From contig CAMBEY010000207.1 of assembly GCA_945865705.1 (NCBI GenBank), forward strand, positions 1 to 5,427: a stretch of 5,427 bases of DNA, read 5' to 3'. Both the position numbers and the translations under genes were made by a program. Numbering within the stretch: position 1 is the stretch's first letter; each line of letters opens with the position of its first letter. This document shows positions 4,954 through 5,427 of this stretch, piece after piece. The DNA comes from Candidatus Sulfopaludibacter sp. SbA3 (GTDB taxonomy: Bacteria > Acidobacteriota > Terriglobia > 2-12-FULL-54-10). The notes below the pieces were generated by a model. The model did no database searches. It saw only the letters and a program-made list of their open reading frames with translations, and was not told the DNA's origin.

Positions 4954-5427
4954 TTACCGCTGCGGCACTTTCCCCCAGCTGATCAGGTTGGCCACAATGC
5001 GGTACGCGCCGGGATTGCCCGCGGGCAGTTGGCGGAACCAGACGTAGCCGGTGTAGGCGTAGAGGCCCTTGCCGTAGGGCGCGACCAGCATGCCTCCTTT
5101 TTGCGGCGGCTCGCTCGGATCGTTGCTGGCCAGCAGCGGAGTGAACTCCGGCGCCCAGCTATCCATGAAGTAGGTGCCGCGTTCCTGCACCCATCCGTTG
5201 AAGTCGGCGGCGGTAATCTTGTTGGGAAAGTTAAACAAGGGATGCGTTGGGACGAGCATCTCCACAGGCGCTTCCTCCACCGACACGCGCGGCGCCGAAC
5301 CCATGCTCATGGCCAACGGGGCCCAGGGCAACGCAATCCCGCCGGGACGGCTGTACTGCACGATCATATACCCACCGTTCTTCACGTACTCCTCCAGCCG
5401 CGCGGAACTGGTGGCCATATCCTGCCG
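4954..5427 (-). CDS. PIG-L (LmbE-like) deacetylase family protein, C-terminal part
   Basis: The frame is open to the right window edge, so the gene is cut only by the window; 157 residues are visible, and an internal Met at 5418 should not be taken as the start. The segment reads like the far C-terminal domain of the large (roughly 800-900-residue) PIG-L family proteins found in Acidobacteria and Bacteroidetes. It shows LEEYVKNGGYMIVQY, APVEMLVPTHPLFN, FNGWVQERGTYF, PLLASNDP, PYGKGLYAYTGYVWFRQLP and GAYRIVANLISWGK in that order. This region resembles a class I glutamine amidotransferase-like (ThuA/beta-galactosidase-trimerisation-like) fold appended to the metal-dependent N-acetylglucosaminyl deacetylase domain. 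The catalytic domain with its zinc ligands is outside the window, so activity cannot be judged. The enzyme class acts on amino sugars, which would suit a surface-glycan locus, but many family members have no known substrate. It lies in the same direction as the glycosyltransferase operon, 155 bases upstream of it. Confidence 0.8.
   Translation of the reverse strand, partial: RQDMATSSARLEEYVKNGGYMIVQYSRPGGIALPWAPLAMSMGSAPRVSVEEAPVEMLVPTHPLFNFPNKITAADFNGWVQERGTYFMDSWAPEFTPLLASNDPSEPPQKGGMLVAPYGKGLYAYTGYVWFRQLPAGNPGAYRIVANLISWGKVPQR

Noticed and set aside
4934..4967. GC-rich imperfect hairpin at the deacetylase stop
   Set aside because: Bulged stem and no T-tract; not good enough to call a terminator.
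1..5427. CRISPR array, tRNA, rRNA or phage genes
   Set aside because: No regularly spaced repeats, no cloverleaf with a CCA end, and no phage-type proteins were seen on either strand.

Overview
The window looks like chromosomal DNA of an environmental Acidobacteriota (Terriglobia/Acidobacteriales-like) bacterium. This rests on recognition of protein families, not on a search: the short acidobacterial PilA-like pilin, the GT-C/TPR membrane proteins that are common in that phylum, and the long PIG-L-type deacetylase whose C-terminus enters from the right.

Layout from left to right. (1) Positions 1-125 hold the 5' end of an insertion sequence read on the minus strand: 27 codons of an IS5-type transposase and, outside them, a putative IS terminus carrying GTGTTAACAC. 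(2) Positions 126-439 form a gene-poor leader. It contains a small hairpin, a good sigma-54 (-24/-12) promoter candidate at 309-324, and a strong Shine-Dalgarno sequence. (3) Positions 440-985 (+) encode a type IV pilin-like prepilin of 181 residues. (4) Positions 986-1250 separate convergent genes. They hold a perfect 20-bp hairpin terminator with a UUCG loop, and a pair of inverted REP-like hairpins that differ by a compensatory base-pair change. One of these encodes the end of the next gene. (5) Positions 1251-4798 (-) are a two-gene operon of tandem paralogues, each 591 residues when the upstream one starts at ATG 4798. Each has a TMTC/PMT-like GT-C membrane glycosyltransferase domain followed by about four TPR-like repeats. 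They overlap by ATGA. (6) Positions 4799-4953 are the operon leader, with a run of nine G and an operator-like repeat. (7) Positions 4954-5427 (-) are the C-terminal part of a large PIG-L (LmbE-like) deacetylase that continues beyond the window.

A plausible common theme is a pilus or surface-protein locus. The pilin is Ser/Thr-rich and lies convergent to two lipid-linked-sugar-dependent glycosyltransferases, which may O-glycosylate exported proteins such as this pilin. That functional link is inference from proximity. The most unusual items are the covarying REP-like hairpin pair, the duplicated TMTC-like enzymes, and the sigma-54-type pilin promoter just downstream of an IS insertion.
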